Assembly (NCBI GenBank): GCA_016703945.1
Contig: JADJBC010000018.1
Span: 1 to 64,000 of the forward strand
Origin: Candidatus Aalborgicola danicus
GTDB taxonomy: Bacteria; Pseudomonadota; Gammaproteobacteria; Burkholderiales; Burkholderiaceae_C
Direction: 5' to 3'
DNA: 64,000 nt
Shown here: positions 44,661 to 52,265 of the stretch, in pieces
Layout of the letters: the number at the start of each line of letters is the position of its first letter
Position numbering within the stretch: the first letter of the stretch is position 1
Program-made: the position numbers and the translations under genes
The notes under the pieces: generated by a model
What the model saw: the letters and a program-made list of their open reading frames with translations, nothing else
Told to the model about the DNA's origin: nothing
Databases searched by the model: none

Positions 44661-45329
44661 CTAGCCTCCCGCCACTTCCGGAGCTGCCGCTGGAAACCAT
44701 TCGCGGATGTCGGCAAATTGCTCGGTTTGGGTCAGGTACGCAAAATACGCCTTCATTTCTAACGTATTGAGATACGGCACTGGCACATCGACACCCTTCA
44801 CAATTCGGCATAGCGTATCAACGCTGTCCATATTGACCAGCGTTCTGCACATCATGGGACGGTGGTCGTAAATTGAACATCGGTTGTCGACCAGAAATGT
44901 GCACGGCACTCCTAAATACGCCATCGCGTCATTGGCACCTTCCAGGTCGAGCACTGCGGCTGGTTCGGTAACTTCCATTCCCATGACCTTGGCCATCAAT
45001 TTAGCTTCTGACCTTGGAACCATGACCGCAAGATGACAGCAGTGACTGCAACCAGAGCTGCACGCGGTCTTGGACGAGAAAACGGTCGACCACTGACCCG
45101 CAATGTGCCGCAATCGAATGACTTTTGCTGCAGCGGGAACCGCCGGTGTCTGTGCCTGTCTTAGTTGCTGACGCAGGCTCTCAAGTTCAGGCGTGGATGC
45201 GGCTTTTACCGCTTCCATGTTTTGAGAGGCACGGGCTTCTGCTGCAGGCAAGTGGGCTACCAGTTCGTCAGGCAAATTTGGCGGTGCGGCCAACACTAGC
45301 GCGCCGGGATTGATGGTTTCCGGATTCAC
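44661..45329 (-). CDS. YkgJ-type Cys-cluster (zinc/iron-chelating) protein
   Basis: A 222-residue protein. The centre has the YkgJ/FliB-like cluster ACSSGCSHCCHLAV and later CTFLVDNRCSIYDHRPMMCR, which together can hold an iron-sulfur or zinc centre. Its first ~50 residues (LPDELVAHLPAAEARASQNM EAVKAASTPELESL) recur in front of the family A protein at 35.3 kb. Lies between integrase fragments R3 and R4, so it behaves as a cassette. Function unknown. Confidence 0.72.
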   Translation of the reverse strand: MNPETINPGALVLAAPPNLPDELVAHLPAAEARASQNMEAVKAASTPELESLRQQLRQAQTPAVPAAAKVIRLRHIAGQWSTVFSSKTACSSGCSHCCHLAVMVPRSEAKLMAKVMGMEVTEPAAVLDLEGANDAMAYLGVPCTFLVDNRCSIYDHRPMMCRTLVNMDSVDTLCRIVKGVDVPVPYLNTLEMKAYFAYLTQTEQFADIREWFPAAAPEVAGG

Positions 45330-45368
45330 GGGGGTATTTTCATCGAATGCGTTGTCGTCGTATTCAGG

Positions 45369-45460
45369 TCGCTACCCTTCGCCTCATCCCCCGCACCGCC
45401 TTGATCTTCCTGGCCAGCTCCTGCGTCGAATACATCGAAGTCGTATCAATACTGGCGTAG
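45369..45460 (-). repeat. Integrase 3'-end fragment (copy R4)
   Basis: About 92 bases match the last ~30 codons of the 46 kb integrase, through the GAAGTCGTATCAATACTGGC block that encodes the active-site Tyr region, and then stop at gtagagcgg. Non-functional. Confidence 0.8.
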
Positions 45461-45474
45461 AGCGGCGACCCCAG

Positions 45475-45984
45475 TCAATAGGTGATGCTCTTCCCGTCAA
45501 TAGTGACGATAGCCTCGTTCTCGCTGAGGGCTACGATGCCACCCTTGAACGAAGCGCCCTTGGTGGACACGTAGCGCTCTGTCAAGGCTTTTGCTTCTAC
45601 TTGCGAACCAGCATGGGCCTCAAAAAAGATCCAGCCTCCAGCGCGCCCGTCTGAAGCAATTGGCGGGGTTTTGATGCCAGGCGACCATTCCCCGGTCCTC
45701 TTGTTCCAATGAAGGAAATACGTACCCTTGCGCGAAAATGTGGCGTCCACGTCAACAGCTGCTGATCCAGTGTTGTCCCTTGCGACGTGATCTATGACCA
45801 TCTTTAGGTGGCTATCTGGAATAGCGCTCAAACTTACTCCTTTGCAGGTCATTACGAGGCACGTCCTGGCGAGCTTGAGCGCCTTGTCATCCAGCGCGGA
45901 CAGGGAAGGAATCAGCCTCAACTTGGCGATATCCATACCCTCCTTGACCGTGGTCTCATCCAACACCGCATCTTTCATTTCCAC
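45475..45984 (-). CDS. Cassette protein, family A (paralogue of the 34.7 kb gene)
   Basis: A 169-residue protein, MEMKDAVLDETTVKEGMDIA. It aligns end to end with residues ~72-237 of the frame at 34701-35414, sharing RTCLVMTCKGVSL, DVDATFSRKGTYFLHWNKRT, GEWSPGIKTPPIASDG, GGWIFFEAHAGS and SFKGGIVALSENEAIV. The conserved HWNKRTGEWSPGI and GGWIFFE blocks suggest a folded enzymatic or binding domain of unknown type. It sits directly downstream of the intact integrase. Confidence 0.65.
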   Translation of the reverse strand: MEMKDAVLDETTVKEGMDIAKLRLIPSLSALDDKALKLARTCLVMTCKGVSLSAIPDSHLKMVIDHVARDNTGSAAVDVDATFSRKGTYFLHWNKRTGEWSPGIKTPPIASDGRAGGWIFFEAHAGSQVEAKALTERYVSTKGASFKGGIVALSENEAIVTIDGKSITY

Positions 45985-46091
45985 TCCAAACCGTTTCGTG
46001 ATGTCCCAGAGTGTCCAACCTATTGGCGCATTGCGCTCTCCCAGCTAGGGCAATTGCTATCGCTTCGCAATTATGAGCTGTTGCCTGCGCT

Positions 46092-48173
46092 TCACGCTAC
46101 AACGCGACGCCGCATCCCCTGAATCGCAGTGATCTTCCTCGCCAGCTCCTGCGTCGAATAAATCGAAGTCGTATCAATACTGGCGTGACCTGCAAGTTCA
46201 CTGGCCACCTCAATCGGCACCCCGTCCACCAGCGCCTGCCTCACAAAGGTGTGCCGCATCCAGTGCGTACTGGCCTTCTCAAACCGCCGCGCGTCCAACC
46301 CCGCCTGTGCCGCCGACTTGGCTGCCTGGCGAAAGAACCGCTTGAGCACCGCATAGATCCCGGAGGCTGACAAAGCTGAACCCGCCGTCTCTGTCCTGGA
46401 GCTGCTCACCAGTTCACCCCCCTGCCCTTTTCTCCACTGCGGCACCGATGCTTCCAGGGTTCGGATCAATGGAAGGTTGTCCTTGTCGGCAGCGACCTTG
46501 TCCTCGTCCAAAAACTCTCCGCCATGCAGGGCCAGCAGCCTGACCACATCAGGATTAAGAGGCACCTCGCGCGTCTTGTTGCGTTTTCCAGTAACGCTCA
46601 GGATCCAAGTCTCCGGAAGGTCCGGGAGTGCTTCAATGCGCAGATCCTTGTGCCGGGCCTTTGCCAGTTCGTCCAAACGAATACCCGAAGTTACCAGCAG
46701 ATCCAGAATGCATTTCAGGCGCAACTGCTTGGGCCCGACGGTAAACGTGTCTAAGCAGGTCAGGACATGCGCCCACTCGGCTTCGGTAAAGGAGCGCCGG
46801 ATATCCATCCTGGAGGCTGGCAGGTCAAAGCCCTTCATCAACGAGCGCATCGGGTTGGCCACCAGGTAGCCGGCATCCACCAGCCCACCAAAGAGGGTCT
46901 GCAGAATGACCAGAGCCTGCTTTTGCGAAGCAGCACTGGGCTGGATTCGAAAGGCTCTCCAACCCGGATCGGTGCGTTTGAGTGGGCGGCGCTGAACCCA
47001 GGTAGTCGGCACGGCCTGGAGGAATTCACGGTATTTCTGGCAATCGGGGGAGTTGACGCTGGACAGGGGCTTCTTGAGCTCCTGGGCGCACCACAGCAGA
47101 AAGCGCTCAATCTCTTTTCTGTAGCTGCGCTGGGTGGACGGCTTTTCGTTGTAGCGCGACAGCCAACTGCTCACCGCTTCCAGGTCATTTGTCGCACCCA
47201 GGGTGTTGGCCATGTGGCTTCTGAAGTCACCCTGGGCGCCGGCCAGGGCCGGTGTGGCTTGCATGCGGTGGATGGCGTTGGCCACCAGCGTGCCGGCTCC
47301 AAACTGGCGCACGGCCTGTGATTCCTGGCCAACCGCCGGCAGCAAAGTTGCGACACGCAATTCACGTTTGGACTTGGGCTCATGCACTGATCCTGACACC
47401 TGCAGGTTCAGGTGGTCCTGCTCCAGCATCAGCCAGTGCAAGACCTGTTGGGCCCTCTGAGACCCAAAGCCCTTGATGCTGGAGTACCAGCGGTGGCCAT
47501 AGGCGTTGATGAAGCGGACCAGGTCGCCCAGGGTGATGATGCCCACATTGCGCAGGCATTTGACAACCGGGCGGGCAAACCAGGATTCCAGGCGATCAGT
47601 CGCAGTCGGGATGACCGAGAGGATGGTCTCCAGGTAGTTCAGCGCCCTCACCCGCTCACCCACCGGGTCCTTAAACCCGACGCCGGCGTCTATTGCTTCG
47701 GCATTGTCCAGACCAAATGCCGCCTTGTACTCGGCCAGCAAGTCCGCCTCGCTCCAGCCTTCTGGGTCAATGCCCTCGGACTCAACCCATTCGTCAAGGG
47801 TAGGTAGCGACACCGCTTTGGGGGGTGCGGCATCACTGCGCAGCAAGTCCAACAGGTGGGTGATCTTGGAATGAGCGGGCAAGGTCGCGTCAATCTGACG
47901 TCCGGCTTCGATGATGCGTTTGAGGAGCGCTTCCCGACGATTCTGCACATAGCGCAGATCGGTGGTGGTTTCCGCCCAGGCCAAGTAACGATCGAAGGAC
48001 TCGGCCAGGTCCAGGCCCAGGATGCTGGAGCGCACGAAGGCGAAGTGGTGCACGCCCAGTGCTCTTGCGTCCTGGACGACCTGGGCTTTGGAGCCTAGGG
48101 GGCGGCCGGGTTTGCGCTTTGGAGGCGGCGCTGTGTAGAACAGCGGTTCGGCCATTTGACCTGCGACCAGCAT
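46092..48173 (-). CDS. Large tyrosine recombinase (intact, copy R5)
   Basis: A 693-residue integrase from ATG 48173 (MLVAGQMAEPLFYTAPPPKR). Residues ~40-270 are a family-specific N-terminal region, including a helix-hairpin-helix-like part (LRNVGIITLGDLVRFINAYG). A SAM-like core-binding domain follows (WLSRYNEKPSTQRSYRKEIE), then the catalytic domain: Arg-I in LVTSGIRLDELAKA, H-x-x-R-H in THWMRHTFVRQALVDG, His in AGHASIDTTSIYS and the Tyr nucleophile in that last block. All residues are present, so it should be active. Preceded by a 70-residue protein gene 7 bases upstream. Its 3' end recurs at R1-R4. Confidence 0.87.
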   Translation of the reverse strand: MLVAGQMAEPLFYTAPPPKRKPGRPLGSKAQVVQDARALGVHHFAFVRSSILGLDLAESFDRYLAWAETTTDLRYVQNRREALLKRIIEAGRQIDATLPAHSKITHLLDLLRSDAAPPKAVSLPTLDEWVESEGIDPEGWSEADLLAEYKAAFGLDNAEAIDAGVGFKDPVGERVRALNYLETILSVIPTATDRLESWFARPVVKCLRNVGIITLGDLVRFINAYGHRWYSSIKGFGSQRAQQVLHWLMLEQDHLNLQVSGSVHEPKSKRELRVATLLPAVGQESQAVRQFGAGTLVANAIHRMQATPALAGAQGDFRSHMANTLGATNDLEAVSSWLSRYNEKPSTQRSYRKEIERFLLWCAQELKKPLSSVNSPDCQKYREFLQAVPTTWVQRRPLKRTDPGWRAFRIQPSAASQKQALVILQTLFGGLVDAGYLVANPMRSLMKGFDLPASRMDIRRSFTEAEWAHVLTCLDTFTVGPKQLRLKCILDLLVTSGIRLDELAKARHKDLRIEALPDLPETWILSVTGKRNKTREVPLNPDVVRLLALHGGEFLDEDKVAADKDNLPLIRTLEASVPQWRKGQGGELVSSSRTETAGSALSASGIYAVLKRFFRQAAKSAAQAGLDARRFEKASTHWMRHTFVRQALVDGVPIEVASELAGHASIDTTSIYSTQELARKITAIQGMRRRVVA

Positions 48174-48180
48174 GATGGAT

Positions 48181-48393
48181 TTACCGCTTGCCGTTACGCA
48201 CGGCCTCGATGTCGGCGTAGGTCTGACCCACTTCCAACATGAGCACCGGCCACTTCGCGCCGTCCGGACAGCGCGTGATGAAGGAGACCTCCAAGCCGGT
48301 CGCTTCGAGGAGCTTTTTGGCGTCCATGATGATCTTGATGGCCTCAACTTGCGCAGCGTTGATTTCAGCGGCTGTACTGGGGGAAATGGACAT
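48181..48393 (-). CDS. Small protein preceding the integrase (70 aa)
   Basis: From ATG 48393 with GAGG 6 bases upstream (MSISPSTAAEINAAQVEAIK). A helix is followed by a small beta segment (ATGLEVSFITRCPDGAKWPV). The stop is 7 bases before the integrase ATG, so it is co-translated. It may be an accessory or directionality factor; that is inference. Confidence 0.55.
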   Translation of the reverse strand: MSISPSTAAEINAAQVEAIKIIMDAKKLLEATGLEVSFITRCPDGAKWPVLMLEVGQTYADIEAVRNGKR

Positions 48394-48557
48394 AGGAGAC
48401 CTCATACAAGTTGAAAACGCCGTTATAGTATAGTTTATATGACGTCTTGATTATAAGGATAATCATGACGCAATCATAAACAATTATTTTCCCAGAGCCG
48501 CCAAAATCGCCGGAAAACTGAATCGCCCCGGGTTTCATGGAGGCCGGTTGGTTGAAG

Positions 48558-49463
48558 TTAATCTGCTTTCTCGGTCTTCTCGGCGAGATGCCGATAGTAG
48601 TTTGCCTCAGCCTCGGCCGGTGGAATATACCCAATGGGCTCCAGCAGTCGGTGGTGATTGAACCAGGACACCCATTCAAGGGTAGCCAGTTCCAGTGACT
48701 CTTTGGTTTTCCAGGGAGCACGGCGGTGAATCAATTCGGTTTTGTACAACCCGTTGATCGTCTCTGCCAAAGCGTTGTCGTAACTGTCACCACGACTGCC
48801 GACCGAAGGCTCTATGCCAGCTTGGGCGAGACGCTCGGTGTACAGGATGGAGACATATTGCGACCCCCTGTCGGAGTGATGGATCAATGCATTGTGGTCC
48901 GGCTGACGGTCATACAGAGCCTGCTCCAGCGCGTCCAGAACAAATTCCGTTCGCATGGAACTGCTGACTCGCCAGCCCACAATCCGGCGGGCATACACGT
49001 CGATCACAAAGGCGACGTATTGCCAACCCTGCCAGGTCGAGACGTACGTGAAGTCCGAAACCCAAAGTTGGTTGGGGCGATCAGCCTTGAACTGGCGATT
49101 GACCCGGTCCAGCGGACGTGGTGCCGCTGTGTCAGGGACCGTGGTACGTATGACCTTGCCTCGGCGCGCACCCTGCAACCCCAAACGTTTCATCAGCCGC
49201 TCGACGGTGCAACGTGCTACCTGGAAGCCTTCACGGTTCATCTGATGCCAGACCTTGTCGGCACCGTAGACCTGCATGTTGGACTGCCAGACCAGCTGGA
49301 TTTGGGGCATCAAGGTGTCATCCGTCTTGGCACGTGCACAGCGTAATTCGGGTTTGCGTTGGCACGCAGCATGGCGCCGATATCCTGACGGGGCAATCTG
49401 CAAGACCTTGCAGATCGGCTCGACCCCGTAGGTGTCGCGATGCTTGTCCACAAAGTCCTTCAA
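48558..49463 (-). CDS. IS3-family transposase OrfB, copy A
   Basis: A 301-residue DDE transposase (rve core). The first Asp is in LWVSDFTYVSTWQGWQYVAF, the second in HHSDRGSQYVSILYTERLAQ and the Glu in SYDNALAETINGLYKTELIH. Starts TTG 49463, overlapping the end of orfA; IS3 elements usually make the OrfAB fusion by a -1 frameshift in this overlap. C-terminus EKTEKAD. Confidence 0.92.
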   Translation of the reverse strand: MKDFVDKHRDTYGVEPICKVLQIAPSGYRRHAACQRKPELRCARAKTDDTLMPQIQLVWQSNMQVYGADKVWHQMNREGFQVARCTVERLMKRLGLQGARRGKVIRTTVPDTAAPRPLDRVNRQFKADRPNQLWVSDFTYVSTWQGWQYVAFVIDVYARRIVGWRVSSSMRTEFVLDALEQALYDRQPDHNALIHHSDRGSQYVSILYTERLAQAGIEPSVGSRGDSYDNALAETINGLYKTELIHRRAPWKTKESLELATLEWVSWFNHHRLLEPIGYIPPAEAEANYYRHLAEKTEKAD

Positions 49464-49786
49464 GACTTGAGTTTGCGGTCGAGCTCCGCCTGGGCAAAAA
49501 AAGCACTGGCCAGTTTCAGAATTTCGTTGGCCCGGCGCAGTTCCTTGACCTCACGCTCTAGGGCTTTGATGCGGTCGCGCTCTTCACTGGTCACGCCATC
49601 ACGAAGCCCGGTGTCGATCTCTTGCTTGCGCACCCATTCGTTTAGGGTCTGTGGGACGCAGCCGATCTTGGGTGCAATTGATTCAATGGCGGCCCACAAG
49701 GACGGGTATTCGCCACGGTGCTCTTGCACCATGCGAACAGCGCGTTCGCGAACTTCGGGGGAAAAACGATTTGATTTCTTGCTCAT
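49460..49786 (-). CDS. IS3-family OrfA, copy A
   Basis: A 108-residue HTH protein (MSKKSNRFSPEVRERAVRMV) with a C-terminal leucine-zipper-like helix (EERDRIKALEREVKELRRAN). It binds the IS ends and fuses with OrfB. Frame intact, in contrast to copy B. Confidence 0.9.
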   Translation of the reverse strand: MSKKSNRFSPEVRERAVRMVQEHRGEYPSLWAAIESIAPKIGCVPQTLNEWVRKQEIDTGLRDGVTSEERDRIKALEREVKELRRANEILKLASAFFAQAELDRKLKS

Positions 49787-49908
49787 GACTCCATCTTCTC
49801 AAAGGTTGGAGCCTCCTCAATTCCCGGGGCGATTTAACATCTCGGATGGGAAATCCGCTCGTTTTACCTTTTGGAGAGGATGAGCTCAATTAGCCAAGAT
49901 GACGAAGA

Positions 49909-50443
49909 ATGACGAGAATCACACGCATGACTTCCCTCCCCACTTATCGTCCGGGACTCGCTAAGCGCCACAGCCGCCGGCTTCGCAAGAAGCTTCACAT
50001 CGCAAATGTTCCAAGAGCTTGGTTTCGAATACGAGATCACCTGGGAGCACTTCACTACTGCTTGCCAACAGGACGCGTTCCTAGACGCCTGGATAGCGCT
50101 TATTGAGTCGCGCGATCTGGTCCTTGTTGGCGGGCCCACGTCAGGGTTCATCTGCGGGCGCCAAAAAAACCCAACCCGCTCTGACATCAATGCCCTCCAG
50201 GACTTTCTGTCGTACTGGCCAGGGATTCAGCAGGACGTAATTGGCAAGTTGGTACATGCCTGGTATGGGGCCTACGACGGTGCGGATCCAGTGTTAAGCG
50301 CCGACATTTGCGATTACATCCCCACCTACGATGAAGTCGATCCGACTCCTCCAGTTATGCCGCGCATAGAAATGCGTCGAACCAGGCAGCGTGCATCCCT
50401 TCTACGAACTGCCAGCATTTGTAACAAGGGCAAAGCCAGATGA
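49909..50443 (+). pseudogene. YggL-family (DUF469) protein, frameshifted
   Basis: The start MTRITRMTSLPTYRPGLAKR HSRRLRKKLHIA and the continuation MFQELGFEYEITWEHFTTAC (from 50006) match the YggL pattern RRLRKKLHI..FQELGF. A one-base excess at ~50003 breaks the frame. The C-terminal half (LVLVGGPTSGFICGRQ, LVHAWYG) also fits. YggL members bind the 50S ribosomal subunit. The tail after ~50330 is an extension not typical of the family. Lies just beyond IS copy A. Confidence 0.65.
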
Positions 50444-50525
50444 CTTTAATAGACCGCTATAGGGTTTCAACTTTAGGGCGCGTCCTCATAAACACGATTG
50501 ATGGATCCAATTTTCACTAGGTTCT

Positions 50526-50747
50526 TCACTGTTGTGCCGAGTGCTCCGTTCGGAATTTGTACGCATCAACCGGGTCCGGTGGATCAATGGGGTAATGCTT
50601 AGCTTCGTAGGCTTGAACAAGCGCCCCTTGTGCATCCAGTTTTTTGCCCTCGGGAGAATCTGCCTCGGGGTCAAGATCAATCAGCGTCCCAACCACGCGT
50701 AGTGCAGTCAGGTAGTCCTCTTCGGTACGAATAGATTCAATTTCCAT
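50526..50747 (-). pseudogene. HigA-like antitoxin N-terminal fragment
   Basis: MEIESIRTEEDYLTALRVVG TLIDLDPEADSPEGKKLD and YEAKHYPIDPPDPVDAYKFR are the N-terminal domain of HigA-type antitoxins. Family members continue with an XRE helix-turn-helix of ~45 residues; here the frame stops at EHSAQQ, so the DNA-binding domain is missing. No toxin gene is adjacent. A relic, or an antitoxin-like fragment. Confidence 0.65.
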
Positions 50748-50970
50748 GGTCAGGCTCCATTGAGCTAGCTGGTGAAAAGCGAACAGATTCCGGAAGCAAA
50801 GGCTGAGAAGAGCTACTGCGCAGACTCCAATGTTCGAATCCTGCCGCCAATTTGATTATGGCTGACCTGCTATTCGGGTAACTTAAGCTGATTTGACTGG
50901 GCAGCAAACTAGGCCCTCGCCGCCATTTGGATCCAAATAAATCGTTGAAAACCTCGGTTTTGATGCTTTT

Positions 50971-50999
50971 GCGTGATTGACCCCGTGGGTCAATCACGC
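50971..50999. promoter_or_regulatory. 29-bp perfect palindrome, parS candidate
   Basis: Arms GCGTGATTGACCC and GGGTCAATCACGC around CGT. No T-run follows on either strand, so it is not a typical terminator. It lies 250 bases downstream of parB, where plasmid centromeres often occur. Assignment is inference. Confidence 0.45.
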
Positions 51000-51207
51000 T
51001 TGTCCATCACTTTGGCCTTTTTACAGCAATGCCAGACATAGAAAAACGCCGACGTTCTTGTCCAAGCTGCCGGTTATCGACGGCGTCATCTACGCGGCCG
51101 AGGAGTCGCAATTTGCAAGCACATAAGATATTACGGCCAGACATTTTTAGGCTTTCCAAACTTTCGTCGAGTTTCCAATGGGCAGTGAAATTGAGAGAGA
51201 AAAAAAA

Positions 51208-51230
51208 GGGGGGTTCGGAACCACCCCCCT
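51208..51230 (-). terminator. Hairpin downstream of parB, probable terminator
   Basis: GGGGGGTTC and GAACCACCCCCC form a strong GC-rich stem. On the minus strand it is followed by a T-rich stretch (the complement of gagaaaaaaa at 51198-51207). It lies 20 bases beyond the parB stop. The same core is present inside parB at 51401-51426. Confidence 0.6.
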
Positions 51231-51249
51231 CATAACTGAGTATTAAAAA

Positions 51250-52257
51250 TCAAGAGATCAATGCTTTGACGAGCTTTTCAATTTCTTGCATCCTTTCGTG
51301 ATTAAAGTTTTTGAAGTTGATCACAGCAGTATTTTTTGATTTATCAATGCAGATTGATGCCGCCTGACCGCCCTTCCCTTTTACCGACAACTCGATCAGC
51401 GGGGGGGGTGGTTCCGAACCACCCCCATCAATCAAGAAAGAAAAGACAGCCTTTGGAGTCGTCTTTTCTTCCCTCTTTTTCACTTGTTGCGCCCTCGCAA
51501 GAACGATCTCAGGATCCTTCTGCAATGCCGCTGTCAAATCAGTTGCCCAACGCAATTGAATATCAAGAGGACTAGAAAATGCATTCAAAACATCAGCCGG
51601 CAGACGCGCCAGACTCAATGACTTTCCCAGATTAGACAAGTCAACATGCAATGCTTCAGAAAGTTTCCTTGCTGAGGGAAATAAGCCCTCATCTAACGCT
51701 TTGGCGTACATCAAGCCCTGCTCGAAAGGTCGTAAATCCGCCCGCTGGCGATTCTCACGATCCATCTGGGCAAAGAGGTCAACATCAGTAACGTCATCAA
51801 TCAACGCGAGTACTGGCAAGCCAAGTTCAAGACAGGCGCGGTGTCGACGATGACCGAACACGATTTCAAACTCACCGGCTACACCCTTCAATGGTCGAAC
51901 TTTGATCGGTTGAACGTTGCCCCCTGACTGCTCGATTTCAAGCTTCAGCGATTCGAATTCTTTGGATGCCAATGAGGCCTCACTGCGATTCGCCCACTTG
52001 CTTGCTCTTACCAGCTTGGGATCAAGATTCTTGGCAACGTCCGCACCATCAAACTCTTTAAGCCTGCCTTCAGAAGCTTCGAGCTCATTCTTTAACCGTT
52101 CGTTTTCATCAGTAATCTTCTTGTCGTGATAAATGCTGTCAACGTGCATACCGATCGCAGTCTTAGGCGCGTCAACAACCTGGCCAGAGCTCCGTTGCTC
52201 TTCCTTCTTTTTCACGATCTCACCGAGATTCACGTTCAGTCTATTTTTGATTGACAT
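51250..52257 (-). CDS. parB: Plasmid partition protein ParB
   Basis: A 335-residue protein from ATG 52257 (MSIKNRLNVNLGEIVKKKEE). The ParB/Spo0J nuclease-like N-domain is seen in QPIKVRPLKGVAGEFEIVFG HRRHRACLELG (GHRRHRA is the CTP-binding arginine patch) and QMDRENRQRADLRPFEQGLM YA. The HTH follows (LSEALHVDLSNLGKSLSLARLP split over 200-222). The C-terminus dimerises. A glycine/proline segment (IDGGGSEPPPPLIE, ~residue 278-291) is encoded by a palindrome that recurs after the gene. Nine bases downstream of parA. Confidence 0.88.
   Translation of the reverse strand: MSIKNRLNVNLGEIVKKKEEQRSSGQVVDAPKTAIGMHVDSIYHDKKITDENERLKNELEASEGRLKEFDGADVAKNLDPKLVRASKWANRSEASLASKEFESLKLEIEQSGGNVQPIKVRPLKGVAGEFEIVFGHRRHRACLELGLPVLALIDDVTDVDLFAQMDRENRQRADLRPFEQGLMYAKALDEGLFPSARKLSEALHVDLSNLGKSLSLARLPADVLNAFSSPLDIQLRWATDLTAALQKDPEIVLARAQQVKKREEKTTPKAVFSFLIDGGGSEPPPPLIELSVKGKGGQAASICIDKSKNTAVINFKNFNHERMQEIEKLVKALIS
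51401..51426. repeat. GC-rich palindrome inside parB, copy of the downstream hairpin
   Basis: Eight G, TGGTTCCGAACCA, then five C. Its core GGTTC...GAACC with G/C runs is the same motif as at 51208-51230. It encodes GGGSEPPPP in the linker before the ParB C-terminal domain, suggesting insertion of a mobile palindrome. Confidence 0.6.
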
Positions 52258-52265
52258 ACAAGCTC

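Larger units (their letters stand above)
48519..49836 (-). mobile_element. IS3-family element, copy A (IS51-group-like)
   Basis: A 1318-bp element with ends TGAATCGCCCCGGG and, on the other side, the complement of the same block (CCCGGGGCGATTTA). It carries orfA and orfB. No clean target duplication is seen (aac on one side, aca on the other), so flanking DNA may have rearranged. Nearly identical to copy B at 55994-57309. Confidence 0.88.
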
